This document shows, in pieces, positions 22,300-34,628 of a DNA stretch of 64,000 bases (positions are counted from its first letter, which is position 1; every line of letters begins with the position of its first letter). The DNA is from Mucor racemosus (Eukaryota; Mucoromycota; Mucoromycetes; Mucorales; Mucoraceae). Made by a program: the position numbers and the translations under genes. The notes under the pieces are model-generated. The model was not told the origin of the DNA. It saw only the letters and a program-made list of their open reading frames with translations, and did not search any database. Where the stretch lies: assembly GCA_027405735.1 (NCBI GenBank), contig JAPEHQ010000005.1:1116001-1180000 (forward strand), in the 5' to 3' direction.

Positions 22300-23744
22300 C
22301 TATTTGTGGTAGTTTGATTCAACAAAAGGCATCTTGGTGATGACAGCCTTTTGAACTTTGTTTCTGACCTTGACATCGAGCTCAGTACCCTTCTTGTGAG
22401 AGCCATTCTTGACATAACCGATAGCAATGTTCTTCTTGAGGATAGGAGAAGGACAACCAGAAGTGACAGTACCAATAACCTCACCCTCCTTGTTCAGAAT
22501 TTCGGCACCACCACGAGCAGGTGCGCCTTCAACAATAAGGCCAACACGGCGACGGGTAACACCACCCTTAATTTGAGGTAAAATGTGTTCAGCGCCCAAG
22601 AATCCACCAGTCTCACGACGAGATTTAGCTTTTAATAGAAAATACAATTAGATTTAATTCTTTGTTCATTAGAAAAAGCAACTTACGAATAGTCCATGTC
22701 AAACCAGCTTCAACAGGAGTAGTGGTTTCATCCAAATCATTGCCATAGAGACAAAGACCAGCTTCAAGACGAAGAGAATCACGAGCACCAAGACCAGCCA
22801 TCTCAACATCGGGATGAGCCAACAACTTTTCAGTAATGGTTACGATCTCTTCAGTAGGGACAGAAAGCTATGTGTAAAATTTAATTTTAGCGATTACTGT
22901 CCTACTGAAACACTTCCTTTTTATCAAACATACCTCAAAACCATCCTCACCAGTATAACCAGAACGAGCAAGATGACAAGGAACACCAGCAACTTCCATA
23001 TGCTTACCTTGCATGAAGCTAAAGTCATTCAAACTTTGACCTATCAAAGTTTCCAAAGCAGCAGCAGCTTTAGGACCTTGGATAGCGATCAAAGAATGAT
23101 CAGTAATGACATTGAATTCGACTTCACCACCCTTCTTTTGGAAATCAGAGAGATGTTTACGGATATGAGCTAAATCCTTGTCAGCACAACCGGCATTTGA
23201 AACAACATACAAGCTATCTTGATGTTGCATGACAATAGTATCATCGATAATACCACCTTGCTCATTAGTGAAAACAGATAATGTACCTTGGCCAACAGGC
23301 AAGTTGTGTAAATCTGCAACAACCAAGGTTTCAAAGAACTTTTTACGGTCCTTACCAGTGATGCTGTATATCTGAGTTAGTGTTTATACCAAAAACAAGA
23401 ATGAAAATGATAATTTACCGAGATTGAAGCATGTGAGATACATCAAAAATAGAAGCCTTTTCACGTGTATGATGATGAGATGCCAACATACCCATATTAG
23501 AATATTGAACAGGCATAGCATAACCAGCAAAAGGAACCATCTTACCACCATGAGCGACATGGAAATCATACAAAGCGGTCTTTTTAATAGGCTAATCATA
23601 AAGTTAGCAATTTTCCCAGGGACCATTTTATGTTTTTTAAAAAAAAAATACCTCACTATTGGCAGCAGCAGCATAACAGCGCTTTGTCATGGGACGAGCA
23701 ACAATAGAAGCAAGAGTTGAGCGAGATAACTTTGTAATGAGCAT
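22300..23744 (-). CDS. GCV1: Aminomethyltransferase, mitochondrial (glycine cleavage T protein)
   Basis: Five exons: 23,652-23,744, 23,419-23,591, 22,934-23,363, 22,687-22,867 and 22,300-22,628. They total 1206 nt (401 residues) and close in phase. Introns are 55-66 nt with GT/AG ends. The start codon opens a typical mitochondrial presequence ([20 protein letters not shown]). Recognisable T-protein blocks follow: [71 protein letters not shown] and VTSGCPSP. The enzyme takes the aminomethyl group from H-protein lipoamide, passes a methylene unit to tetrahydrofolate and releases ammonia, within the mitochondrial glycine cleavage system. Length matches the family (about 400). The TBC gene lies about 205 bp upstream on the same strand. 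Confidence 0.95.
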
Positions 23745-23949
23745 TTTATGATTTAATGATTTAAAACAACAAAAAAGAAGAAGAAAGAAAACAAGAAAAC
23801 AAATCTTGTTGTTGCGTGTTTAAATAAGATGGAAAGGGTATAATTTTTGAAATCTAGTTTTTTTTTTACGCATCTTCTATAGGTTATGAAACTTGACTCG
23901 GTGGAAAATGAGTTCGCCTTTAAAGGTAAAATATAAAGTTTTGTTTTAT

Positions 23950-25612
23950 TTATACACTATTCATCCATTTCTTTAAATCAGTTAATTTTCGATTCAGTAT
24001 TTCTCTTTCGCTTTCACTTTGGGCATATTTTAATTTGATTTCAATAACTAATGTTTCCATATCCTGTAACTGGTCTTGTAAATGTGCATTTTTCTGATTC
24101 AATGTTTGATTTTTTAAACAAAGTACTTCCATGTCTGATTGAACTTGGTTTTCGATTTGACTTGGTATAATATCTAAAACTCTTCTTAATTCTGTGGATT
24201 GCTGCTTTAATGCATCATTTTCGTCATGCACTCGCGCTAATTCTAGCTTTTTTGAAATCAATTCTTCCGCGACCAGCGCATATTCTTTTTTTAATGTGTC
24301 ATTTTCAATTTCAACTGATCTGGATTTTTCTGTTAAATTTCGATTCTTTTTTCTTAATGATTCAATCAGGCCCGCTTCTGTATCTGCTTTTACTGTTTCA
24401 ATCTGATAATCTTTGGCTAATTTATCTAGTTTTCTGTGCGATATTTTTATATCAAATGATTCGCATAATAAATCTGTGATATTATCTTTATATACTATCA
24501 GCATGTCGTCTTTTAAATATGTCACCAATGCTTCGAAATCCAAAGACAAAATTGTGCATTGATTCTTGAATAACAGTGCTAAACCAATACGAAATAAGCA
24601 ATCAACACCTTCTGTAAATAACGTATCGTAGATTCGATACACCACATCCAATGGAAATTTGTATGCGAATAAAGTTAAAAACCATTGAGAAGCATACATA
24701 TTTGAACGCACACCTTGTTCATTGAAATGCCTGTGGATATGCGGTAGATGATCCAACAATAAGCCATCAAACTGAAATAATCTTTGTCGTAATAAATCCA
24801 ACTGAGGCGTATAATGACCTCTAAGATGGTATTTTTGCATTAATTGGACCAAAATGCAAAATGCTTCTTCCTCTGGCATCTATCATGTTTTTTTTTTAAT
24901 TATTATCGAATTAGCCTCCTTACTTTATATACTTACATGCAAAAGTAGTGGTCCAGCTATAAATGCGATTCCTTGACAATATCCAACTTCAGGATCATAA
25001 ATTGAGTATGCTTTCACTACATTAAATAATGCCTCTTGACCAACATGAGATTGAAAAAAGGGATGTTGAGGAAATGTACGATGTAGATCACGGGTGATGG
25101 CTTTTTCATAAACAGAATCTTGCTTTAATAATTGAATATAATCATCTTGGAGTCCATTATCTGTTTTTTTAGCTAGTAATGGCCAAATCGTGCCTCTTAA
25201 AGCAGATGGAATACCATGCTGCACTTGAATTGACAATAATTTTAGTTCTGATTGGTTGAATTGAGGGAAATCCGAAATCACTCTGGACCAAAATTCTACA
25301 TTTAAAATGTTTAACATGTGTTTTAGTAAATGTATTAGTTTCTATCATACCCCAATCGATTGTTTCATCATCAAGACCTTGGCATTTTTCTTTTTCTTTT
25401 TCTTCTTCTTCGTCTTCTTCTTCTTCGGTGGCTGGTGGTGTAAGTAATTTCTCATCTTGCTCTTCTGAATCAAATGAACATGTGTCATCATCGTCAGAAA
25501 ATGTAGCTAATTTATGAACGATTTCTGTGTCATCATTGTGCTTTGAATTATCGACGAATGTATCTACAAATGTAGTAGTAGTAGTGGCAGTAGCTTCTGT
25601 TTCTGATCCCAT
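23950..25612 (-). CDS. TBC-domain Rab GTPase-activating protein (Gyp5/EVI5-like)
   Basis: Three exons: 25,351-25,612, 24,937-25,295 and 23,950-24,879, totalling 1551 nt and 516 residues, in phase. The N-terminal 85 residues are acidic and disordered, with Thr and Glu runs. The TBC domain starts near residue 112 (GIPSALRGTIWPLL). The arginine finger is R160 in ITRDLHRTFP and the glutamine finger is Q195 in GYCQG, both needed for dual-finger GTP hydrolysis on Rab proteins. The domain continues through MYASQWFLTLFAYKFP to about residue 320. Residues about 370-510 are a long heptad-rich coiled coil, the layout of Gyp5/EVI5-type Rab-GAPs acting in Golgi or exocytic traffic. The exact Rab target cannot be read from sequence. 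Confidence 0.9.
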
Positions 25613-26333
25613 TGTATGTAATTATTATATATGTAAAATAAAAAAAAATAAAAAAAAAAGAGAGAGAGAGAAAGAGAAAAAAAAGAAAATGTAATTAATT
25701 GATTTAATATTTATAAATAAGTTTTTGTATTACTATATTCAACAACGCATACAAAACGCTAAAAAAGCGGGGGGGGGACAATGTGCTTTTTTATATCTTT
25801 TCGTCCCTTACATTTTGATTGTAAAAAAATTATCTTGACAACCAATTTATATGTATTGGTTTCTATGACAACCAAACTCCTTTAGGCCATATATGTCATA
25901 TATATATTGTCTCCCTGCTATAAAGAAACTATATATAATATTGCGTGTATTGATTACAATCATGGTAATATGGTCTGCATCCTTTATACAACTTGCTTTA
26001 ATTGGAAACTGCTCGTGATTAAGCTACTAAATCGGCGCACTAAAATAAAAAAAAAAAAGTTGTAAAATTAATTTGAAAATGCCAAAAGTAACCAAAACGA
26101 ATAACAATGCCATTTATATCAACCATTGAATACAAATGACGATTTTCACGATAGATTTTTTGTAATTCATTCTATGGTTGTGTCAAAGATACATAAAAGG
26201 GGAGAGAATGTATTACTAATTGCTCGTGCTTTTATTAAACAAAAAAAGAAGGGGCTAAACAGGTTGATTGATTGATAGGCATTTTGCAGAAACACAAAAA
26301 AAAAAAAAAAAAAAAAAGCGCCAAAAATAATAA
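25613..26333. other. Intergenic, promoter of the TBC gene
   Basis: Purine-rich runs (AAAGAGAGAGAGAGAAAGAG near 25,655) lie just upstream of the TBC start codon and probably act in its promoter or 5' UTR. A poly(A)-rich stretch near 26,300 flanks the 3' end of the phosphatase gene. No gene seen. Confidence 0.45.
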
Positions 26334-27109
26334 TTACACAGCCGGTGGTGGTGGCTGATTAGAGTTTTGATTCACTAAATGACTTGTTGAATTAAATTCA
26401 TGGATATTTTTATCTGTAACATCAATACGAGTTACAGCTGTATTGCCTTGAGCAACAGGCGCCACTTTCAAATCTTCATTTACAACTTTAAATTCATTGT
26501 TTATCCAATAACTAGTCAGATATTTGAGCGGGCCTCCATGTGTAACCACCAAAACTGACTGATATTGCTTTTCTTGGGCATCTTTAATTATGAAATTCCA
26601 AGCAGATTCTGCTCTGGATCGAAATGTAAATTCACTCTCTCCGTCATGATTAGAAATAAATTGGTCCATGGTTAGACCTTGCTTTTGAGATTCTGAAAAC
26701 AAATATTTTAGTGGTTGGCGAGATAGTTTACCAAAATCTCTTTCACGTAAAATAGGAATATAGTCAATAGATATATCTGGTGAATGATGTGCTAAAATAG
26801 CAGCAGCGGTCTATTATGGTTTTAGAGAAAGCTATTTTTATACATATGAAAAATGCATAATTACCTGTTTACAGCGTTTCAGATCACTGCAGTAAACATG
26901 GTCATAGGATGCAGTTTTGAGGCGCTCGCCACAACATTTTGCTTGGTTCAACCCATTTTTATTCAAGTCTGTATCTGGATATATTCTATCATGTCAGCTG
27001 ATGATTTGTTCTAGAAGTTTATTTATAACTTACCAACATGGCCTTGCAACCAACGCTCATTATTAGCGTTTGTATTTCCATGACGAACCAAAGTAACTTG
27101 TAACGGCAT
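26334..27109 (-). CDS. Histidine phosphatase (phosphoglycerate-mutase-like, branch 1)
   Basis: Three exons: 27,034-27,109, 26,865-26,974 and 26,334-26,810, giving 663 nt and 220 residues in phase. The catalytic LVRHGNTNAN motif is at residues 7-16 (His10 is the phosphorylated residue), ERDFG follows the phosphate-binding region, and the second catalytic His lies in VVTHGGPLKYL. The size and the RHGxT..N start fit small acid phosphatases of the fructose-2,6-bisphosphatase/TIGAR/PhoE type rather than glycolytic phosphoglycerate mutase. The substrate is not determined. The C-terminus ends in a short Gln/Asn/Pro tail. The gene is divergent from the TMEM97-like gene, with about 400 bp between start codons. 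Confidence 0.85.
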
Positions 27110-27505
27110 TTTATAATGAAAAAGCTAAAAAAAAAAAAAAAAAAAAAAAAAAGAAAAGAAAAGAGGAAGTAAGAGAAAATACATGTTAAAAATGTATACT
27201 TTTGAATCTCCTTTTGTAAAACAGAAAGCTTCAAACAAGCATATGGTTGCTTTGTTGTTATTTCTTTTTTCATGAAATTGACATGCCAGCGCAATTTTCT
27301 TTTGACAGGCTGATATCCTTAATTACCATGGCAACAAGTCTGGAATTTCAGGTACCAAATACAGTCATTTCATGGTGATAATACAATACAAAATGAAATT
27401 GCTTTTTGTGTGACTCATCATTCAACTATTCAGAATGAAATTTATCAAGCGCGTTTGCTTTCTCAAAGCGAATATATCTTTTTATTCCTTATATTTCTTT
27501 CAAAA
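27110..27505. promoter_or_regulatory. Shared divergent promoter region
   Basis: The only sequence between the start codons of the histidine phosphatase (minus) and the TMEM97-like gene (plus), so it must hold both promoters. It contains a long A/T homopolymer tract (27,127-27,152 region), a common fungal promoter element. Confidence 0.5.
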
Positions 27506-28158
27506 ATGGCAGAACAACAAGCTAAAAAGAGCCTCATTTCTCGTCCTTTGGATTTGATCTACTTTTTCTACTTTGCCAGTCATATCCCCGTTACTTTAGC
27601 TATAGATCTCCAAGTATTTTGTCCCCCTCAATGGGTTCCTCAAGTATTGAAGGATGCCTTGACTTTTTATACAGAAACTTACAAAGATCCTTTTATGGGA
27701 AGCTCTACCCCTGCGTATTGGTTTTTGAGTTTCATTGTATGTGAATTGCTTGTTCAATTACCTTTCTTTTTCATGGCATGCATAGGTCTCATCAAAGGTA
27801 TTTAGATTAACCATATTTACACCCAAACACTTGGTAATTAATGTTGATTGCATGCAGATTCCAAATATATTCGACTTCCTCTTGCAAGTAAGTATTTTTT
27901 CAATTAAATCTATTTGAACAAAATTACTAACTACACAATGGTTATATAGTTTACGGTGCTCATGTTGCTACCAGCGTTTTACCAACTATTGCCGAGGTTT
28001 TAATGAACGAGACCTTGGATTTAACAACTATTGAACGCCATACATTGATTGGCTTTTATGCACCTTATTTCATTTTACCTCTTATTATGGTTGCTGATTC
28101 ATTTATTCGTGTCAACAGCTACATGAAAGTCGATAATCTTGCTAAAAAGACACAATAA
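27506..28158 (+). CDS. EXPERA/TMEM97-like (sigma-2 receptor family) membrane protein
   Basis: Three exons: 27,506-27,797, 27,858-27,887 (30 nt) and 27,950-28,158, giving 531 nt and 176 residues. The ATG sits in CAAAAATGGC. The frame is open upstream to 27,410, but the earlier start would add an unlikely hydrophobic leader. Four hydrophobic segments are visible: LIYFFYFASHIPVTLAID, WFLSFIVCELLVQLPFFFMA, the segment around the ATSVLP region, and FYAPYFILPLIMVADS. The RPLDLIYFFYF start, PAYWF, CELLVQLPFF and YAPYFILPL motifs are typical of the EXPERA domain shared by emopamil-binding sterol isomerase and TMEM97. TMEM97 proteins are ER membrane proteins linked to sterol transport; catalytic activity is not implied. 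Confidence 0.88.
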
Positions 28159-29879
28159 GCTATCTGATTTTGTATTATTATTAAAACCCAAGAATACTAC
28201 CAAATAAACATTGTATTTTCTTTGATTCAAATCGAACTATAGTGGTACAAATTTCGTACGTGCCAAATTTATGAAATAACTTGAAAACGGATTGATATTA
28301 TTTTAATTAACCAATTAATTAATTAATAAATACGGGTAAAGATTGCTCTATACAACATTTAAAAACAATCAAGCTTATATGACTTAAAAAAGAATTTATA
28401 TACAGAAGAATGTAAAGCCTTAATTTGATCATAATCAATAGGCTCGCTGGAATGCTGCTTAAGGTAACAATGTCAACAAGCCGAGTTTCTTCATTATTGT
28501 AATACAATTATGATAGAACTAGTTTCAATCGCAGGTAAAATCATTGAGAAATGAATCCGAATACTACGAGGTGTTGTGTATATAAATATCCAACATGTAA
28601 GTCCCATTTTATGCGGGAAAAACTCGCTGTTACGTCTTTTAAACCAATTCTACAGGATAAAATAGAGCGAATAAAACTTTATTTTTGGGTAATACCTTCA
28701 GCTGAACTGTATAGTTATTTCTTTTTAAACTTTGTATTGAAGAATTTCCACACCCTTCGATTTCTTCCATTGATTACCAAAAGTGATAAAACCACCAACA
28801 GACGATTACTGTAAACCAGTAATAAACTAGATTTCTGGTGCCAATCTTAATTTGGAATAGTCCGCTAAGTCGCAACCCTCTAATACAAATAGTGGGCGTT
28901 TTATTACTACGATTTAACCAGCATATTAATAAGGTGTTAAAATTATAATTTTGGATACGGATACAGCTGTAGTATGTATTTTGAAAATTTCAAACCATTT
29001 GGATCAATATTTAGTAATTGCGAGCATTTTACCAGTTATTTCATTTTTTTTAAGCAGAGGAAGAGAGGTTTCACTACAAAACTTGTGCTAAATTCCTTCA
29101 AAAACAATTGTGAGCTAATGAAACCAAGACATGTTATTTTTATATTTATTACGCATCAAGTGCAACTTTAAAATTTACTTTTAAACCATTATTTGCCTTC
29201 ATAAATGCAATAAAATTGAAGTAATTTTATAAAAATGAAAAATAAAATAAAAAATAAAAGCGTTGATAAATACAATTATAGTCTTTCCACGGTTTTATTC
29301 TGATTAAAAGAAATCTGAAGAAAAAGAATGATATCTTCATAAAGTATGCTATATTTATAGGAATTGTAAAATAGTGGATGTTTGTGTGTTGATGCCTATT
29401 TTACAGGTGTTCAATCATAATGTCTTTTATTGGCATTCTTTTATAAGATACTTGGTTGAGATGTTGATACTTTGTTTGATATAATAGAATATCATTAGAT
29501 GGATGTTGATCTTTCAACATTCCAGTTATAATTTAAAATGCAACTGAGCTTATTTTTATGGGATGTGATTCCTTATCTAGAATTACTGCAACTGCGATTT
29601 CATAAGCAGGAGTTTTGGAATATATTATTAATGCAAAATAAGTACAGCTTTATATCATACAGTAGGTGTCGTGTTGTAGAAGGTTGTATTTTGATCAGGA
29701 ACACTTCCTTTTACAGGCATCAGCAATATAGAGTTTCTTCGTTATGCTTATTGAAATCTGATTGGAACTCAGTCCTTATGGAGTGAGATTCAGGTACGAA
29801 TCGAGATCAGTTATTTTTTCTGAAATGACAATGGCGACTTTGGTCTATAAAAGGTGTCATTTCATTGCAATGACAACGA
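28159..29879. other. Intergenic, no supported gene
   Basis: Starts with the TMEM97-like gene's 3' UTR (an AAATAAA at about 28,200). Several short open stretches exist (for example 28,551-28,814 and 29,538-29,786), but none shows a recognisable domain or gene structure. Confidence 0.35.
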
Positions 29880-30148
29880 CGATGAAATTGACGGTGAATG
29901 CGAAGTTGCCATAACCAACATGGAACTTGGTGAAAAAAAATATGCGACCTTGCCCCTAGAATTTGGAAGCAGCATAAAAGTCTTTTTCCAATATTGTCAT
30001 TATTTTTGCTAGAAAATATTTATCTTCTATTATTCGTGGTACAAGCATCCCAGCCGACGAGAGGTTATTCTCACAAGCAATATATATCATAAATAATACA
30101 AGGGCTAAGCTGCATCCGGATACTAGATGGAAAACATTGTATTGGTAA
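29880..30148 (+). pseudogene. hAT transposase C-terminal fragment
   Basis: Decayed coding sequence with the hAT C-terminal dimerisation pattern: a WKQHKSLFPILSLF stretch near 29,968-30,009, then after a frameshift ARKYLSSIIRGTSIPADERL with FS and a TRAKLHPD segment (30,008-30,148), stopping at TAA. The order WWK.H...FP.L..LA..YLS...S.P.ER.FS...I....R..L.P is diagnostic of hAT transposases. N-terminal and catalytic regions are absent. It is a possible relic of the autonomous source for the hAT MITE at 11,293. Confidence 0.6.
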
Positions 30149-30260
30149 CTCCTTGGCAAAGTGGATTATTTATCAAGGCGTAATGTAAAATTATGTGCCT
30201 TAATTAGTTATTTTAGTTGTTAGATTCATGAAATAAATATCAATGAATGATTTCATATAT

Positions 30261-30791
30261 TGCTGTATGCCACCTAGAATCATACGTTATCACCTTCTAT
30301 AGTATCAATAAATCTCACAATCTATTGACTACGACATGTATTGAAGTCCAAAGACTTGGTGTCGGATATAAAAAACTCTTGGCGTACTACGTTTAATTCA
30401 GCAATTACCAAGAACGCTTGGACCTCAATTATGGCACCATATTATCTCATCCCAGCGGTTAATTAATCAAGTAGCTATCAAATCAACATCTAAGCACATT
30501 TAGCGCAGCATTGAAACAAGGCAACTCACAAGTTCTGCAAGCACGGTTAAATTATGATTGATCTATTTCTATCTATAGATTACTATCAAATAGATTTAAT
30601 AGCCCCATAGTACCTTAAATTACATCTCAGGATCTCAATGTCAAATCAATGTACAGTAAAAGCCATACTTTTATATCTAAATAAACGATATCTTGTTTTT
30701 ATTATACAGTTGAAAACCTGATTTATTACTCACTCTCTTTTAATTGTATTCTTTGTTAAGTGTTATATATCAAACCTAAAAATATACGACA
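30261..30791 (+). mobile_element. Solo-LTR-like element, 530-bp family, copy 2
   Basis: Begins TGCTGTATGCC and ends ATACGACA, 531 bp. It is nearly identical to 34,099-34,628 (I see only scattered differences over long stretches), and both are followed by TCAAGAATAGCTAC. It marks the start of a tandemly duplicated unit of about 3.84 kb. Confidence 0.6.
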
Positions 30792-30970
30792 TCAAGAATA
30801 GCTACGATCAAAACTATGATTATAGCTTATTAGGCAAAACATTAGATTATTATTTTTTTGTATTTCTATACCATTTGAAATTTTATCACTTTTCTGGAAC
30901 ATTTCGTGGGTTTGTCACCAGCTCATATTTTTTATTGAGTAGATATAAATATCATTGCCTTCGATTTGAT

Positions 30971-31318
30971 TGTTACGCCAGAAGATTATATTAATCTCAA
31001 AGCTAAAATATGTACTAAATCATTTAATAAAAATAAAGGAAAACTGTTATAAAATGAAAGAGCACACTAAAACTAAAGAACTTTATTATAAGATCGAACC
31101 ATCTTCTTTTATATTCACATTCTCTAATTATATGACCTGTTTAAATGAGTCTATTTATATATATACATATATCCAATCAAATCTAGGTGAAACACACTAG
31201 TTCCATATTCCTGCATACACGGAGCTTCATAACATAATACACAGCAATGTAGAACTTAACATATCAAACTGTGTCGTAATCTTAACCAAGGAATGCACCC
31301 AGATCTGTGGATGCAACA
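30971..31318 (+). mobile_element. Solo LTR, 348 bp, with TTGAT target duplication
   Basis: Starts TGTTACGCC and ends GGATGCAACA, and is flanked by TTGAT at 30,966-30,970 and 31,319-31,323. Copy E reads straight through the same position (near 34,805), so the insertion is defined to the base. TG...CA ends and a 5-bp duplication are those of an LTR retrotransposon. It carries no significant ORF. Confidence 0.85.
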
Positions 31319-32569
31319 TTGATCTGGTAATCAAGAAATACGTCCAGCAATACAGTAGTAAATAATGATATTTGATTCTAAAATGCGGTTAAATAAAATA
31401 ACAGTCTCTAATATAACGACTGCTACCTAAATAATAACATTAGTTCCTTATGTTAGAATGCGTATTCGGATAAAAGAAAAGAACATCAGCTTGATAGTCT
31501 GATATGCCTTATCAAACGGTGAATAATATCCTTGAAATATGAAAACAAAAAGAGAGAAACAACGCACGTAGAAAAGGATTTTCAAGGGTTTACATTATTC
31601 AGAGCAATTAAACCCCTGCTATATTATTGCACATTTCAGCCAATGTAAAAGCAGCATTACAGTCGCATGAACCATAAATTAAACAAAATAGGCAGCATCT
31701 GTTATAATAGAAACATATATTTTTCTACTAGAAAAACTGTCTGTCATATCATACATTCATCAAAAAATTGCAAAAGCGAGACTGTAGATCAACGCCGTAA
31801 TTGAATCAGAGCAAGATTGAATGGCTAAGTCTCTTATACTATGGCATATATCTAAGTTTTAAATAAAAAAGCGGGTTTTTTTAAAACTTTTCTTATAATT
31901 AACCACGTACGGTCTGAAAATTCAGACTTTTTAGCGGACGTTTTCGGGGCTCATTTTATCCTACCAACACTCATGATTTTGATCAAAAAACAGAAAAATC
32001 AATTTTTGATACAAAAATCAACGTTTAAACACACTACATTGTGAGAGAAACTTGTAGCTATAGCTAATACGCATTTTATAAAAGCTTAATATTAAATTTC
32101 AAGTAATGAAAATTTGTACTTTTGACCCAAAAACGGTTTTTTGATTAAAGGATTTTCATGTAATGTTTTGCAATAAAAGGGGTTGATATTTTTTATTGAG
32201 CAAATAGAGCGCTAAATTCTCTACATGTGTATATTTTTTGTTTTTATAATTGGTAGTATAATTAACTCTAGATTTGCAAAATCAGAAAAAGAAAATTAAA
32301 AAATGTCAAAATTGATGATCTGGACAAAAATAATTTTCTAAATTAATATTCCGCTTATAAGCCTTGTAAGTCTTAAAAATAAGAGATTTTATAATACTTG
32401 AGAACTTTTTCAAGGATTTATGATGATGTACCCACTTAATTCAAGCTTATTACTGTAAATCTTTATACATGTTAATATTGTGCGATAGTTTATTTTATAA
32501 TACTATATTTGTACTTTATAATTATTGAGTTAGAGTTGATTTACATTCAGTTTTAGTCTTACCTCTCCA

Positions 32570-32797
32570 ATATCATAAACATAAACATGGCCATGAGTGG
32601 AACCTATTACCGCCTTTCTGCTGCATTCTTTGTCCTAAGCCAATGTATTCAATGCTTTATTAGAACCAACTTATTAAGTACTTACAAATGATTCCTCGGT
32701 ATTTGCATTCAAATTCCATAAATTAAATTGACTGGTTCCATCTACAGTAGTATCAAATGTATCATCATCAGCCCGCTTTATGATAAATGTCAATCTA
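32570..32797 (-). pseudogene. Dynein intermediate-chain gene fragment, copy D
   Basis: The minus strand keeps VDGTSQFNLWNLNAN and HGHVYVYDIGE-like blocks but has a stop just after the FVST-equivalent position and an indel before the GHVYVYDI block. The flanking acceptor- and donor-like sites are as in copy A. Confidence 0.6.
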
Positions 32798-34098
32798 AAA
32801 GTAGAAACATCCCATTGTCATTATTATAAGCTATGATGAAAAGCTTGATTTTTAATAATACAGCAATTAAATAAAAAACAAGATGACACTAGTATACTAA
32901 TAGCATATGGTGAGTATTTAACATCTAAGTGAGTTTGATGAAGTATGCTTTTAAAGCCCTTTTTTTGAAAATCCTGAGACAAACACAACCTATGGGTCCT
33001 GTAATTTTTATCCATCCAAATGTTGCAATTTCCACTACACAATGATGCACCTTTTATCTATCTTGACCTCGATGTACATTGTTGGATATCAGTTTTTCCC
33101 AAGTTGTATTTTCTCTAATTCATTAATATTCTGTCATATTGAACGATAATTTGTAGCATTGCCAAAAAAAAAAGAACAAATGCTTCAAAAGTTTTCTGCA
33201 TATCAAATTACGCAATTTAGTAGCAATGATTGCAATTAACTATGCTTTTTAAACCTATTGATGTTAATCAGAATAATTAGTACTTTTATTCAAAAGTAAG
33301 CTTTACTTTATACATTTACATTTCCCCATTCAATAAATAACATTGCATTTATTATCCGTTATATCAATCAATCAACTTCATCTTCGTTTAAAACATTTGA
33401 CAATTAAGTGCCTAAATTACGTTTGAGCCACCAGGTTTTACCACAAAAAAATCTCGTACAGGTCGACGAAACATCACAATTTGGATCATTTTTTTTTTAT
33501 GTTCATAAATCTGAGTCTTCTCACACATTCATAGATCTCTGTATAAACCATATCTCTATATGTTCAATTTAACTGAAATACATTGAATGCCAACATTGTA
33601 CTTGATAAAACACCTTACTTTATGACGATTCAACACAACTAATTTAATGCCAGTTTAGCATGAGCAGTTTAATCAGATAAATTTGGAATTAGACTACCCC
33701 TTTTTATAGTTCTGCATACCATGAGCTAATAATGGAAGTTTATTATAGATATGCTGCTAATCAAGGATGGTGAGTTAATTCTAATGGACGAACAAGTCGA
33801 TTAGCAGTATGATAAACGAAATATTAAAATCAAATATAGCAATTGAATAAGCAAGAAATGATAAACCATGTAAATTAGCATAATTGAATTGTTTCAAGCG
33901 TTTTGAACTAAATAAACCTTTACTTTTGATCTATAAAAATTAATTTATTAGTAAAATCAATTAACAAGTAATGATTATGGTGTATCTCTTATAATTGGTA
34001 GTGGTATTCAAGAAAACATCTTGTTTTCCTCTTCTTGGCTGTTGGTCGTTAAACAGAAACAAATATTCTTTAGAAACTACAGTAAATAGATTAGCAAG

Positions 34099-34628
34099 TG
34101 TTGTATGCCGCCAAGTGCCGTATGTTATCACCTTCTACAGTATCAATAAATCTCACAATCTATTGACTACGACATGTATTGAAGTCCAAAGACTTGGTGT
34201 CGGATATAAAAAACTCTTGGCGTACTACGTTTAATTCAGCAATTACCAAGAACGCTTGGACCTCAATTATGGCACCATATTATCTCATCCCAGCGGTTAA
34301 TTAATCAAGTAGCTATCAAATCAACATCTAAGCACATTTAGCGCAGCATTGAAACAAGGCAACTCACAAGTTCTGCAAGCACGGTTAAATTATGATTGAT
34401 CTATTTCTATCTATAGATTACTATCAAATAGATTTAATAGCCCCATAGTACCTTAAATTACATCTCAGGATCTCAATGTCAAATCAATGTACAGTAAAAG
34501 CCATACTTTTATATCTAAATAAACGATATCTTGTTTTTATTATACAGTTGAAGAACTGATTCATTACTCATTCTCTTTTAATTGTATTCTTTGTTAAATG
34601 TTATTCACCAAACCTAAAATATACGATA
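34099..34628 (+). mobile_element. Solo-LTR-like element, 530-bp family, copy 3
   Basis: Begins TGTTGTATGCC and ends ATACGATA (the terminal CA has mutated). It lies between dynein-fragment copies D and E, with GCAAG on its left and TCAAG on its right, a possible 5-bp duplication with one mismatch. Confidence 0.6.

Larger units (their letters stand above)
30792..34098 (-). repeat. Dynein-fragment repeat, copy D
   Basis: Reverse complement of 4,690-8,345 apart from indels. It ends with the CAACAGCCAAGAAGAGGA-equivalent block near 34,035, right before the next 530-bp LTR-like element. It contains a private 348-bp solo LTR (30,971-31,318) and a dynein fragment (32,570-32,797). It also preserves the uninterrupted sequence (near 33,070) at the site hit by the Tc1 element in copy E. 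Confidence 0.8.

Noticed and set aside
27019..27294. Long minus-strand frame upstream of the phosphatase start
   Set aside because: Runs through a poly(A)/poly(T) promoter tract and only partly overlaps exon 1; the phosphatase start at 27,109 explains the coding signal.
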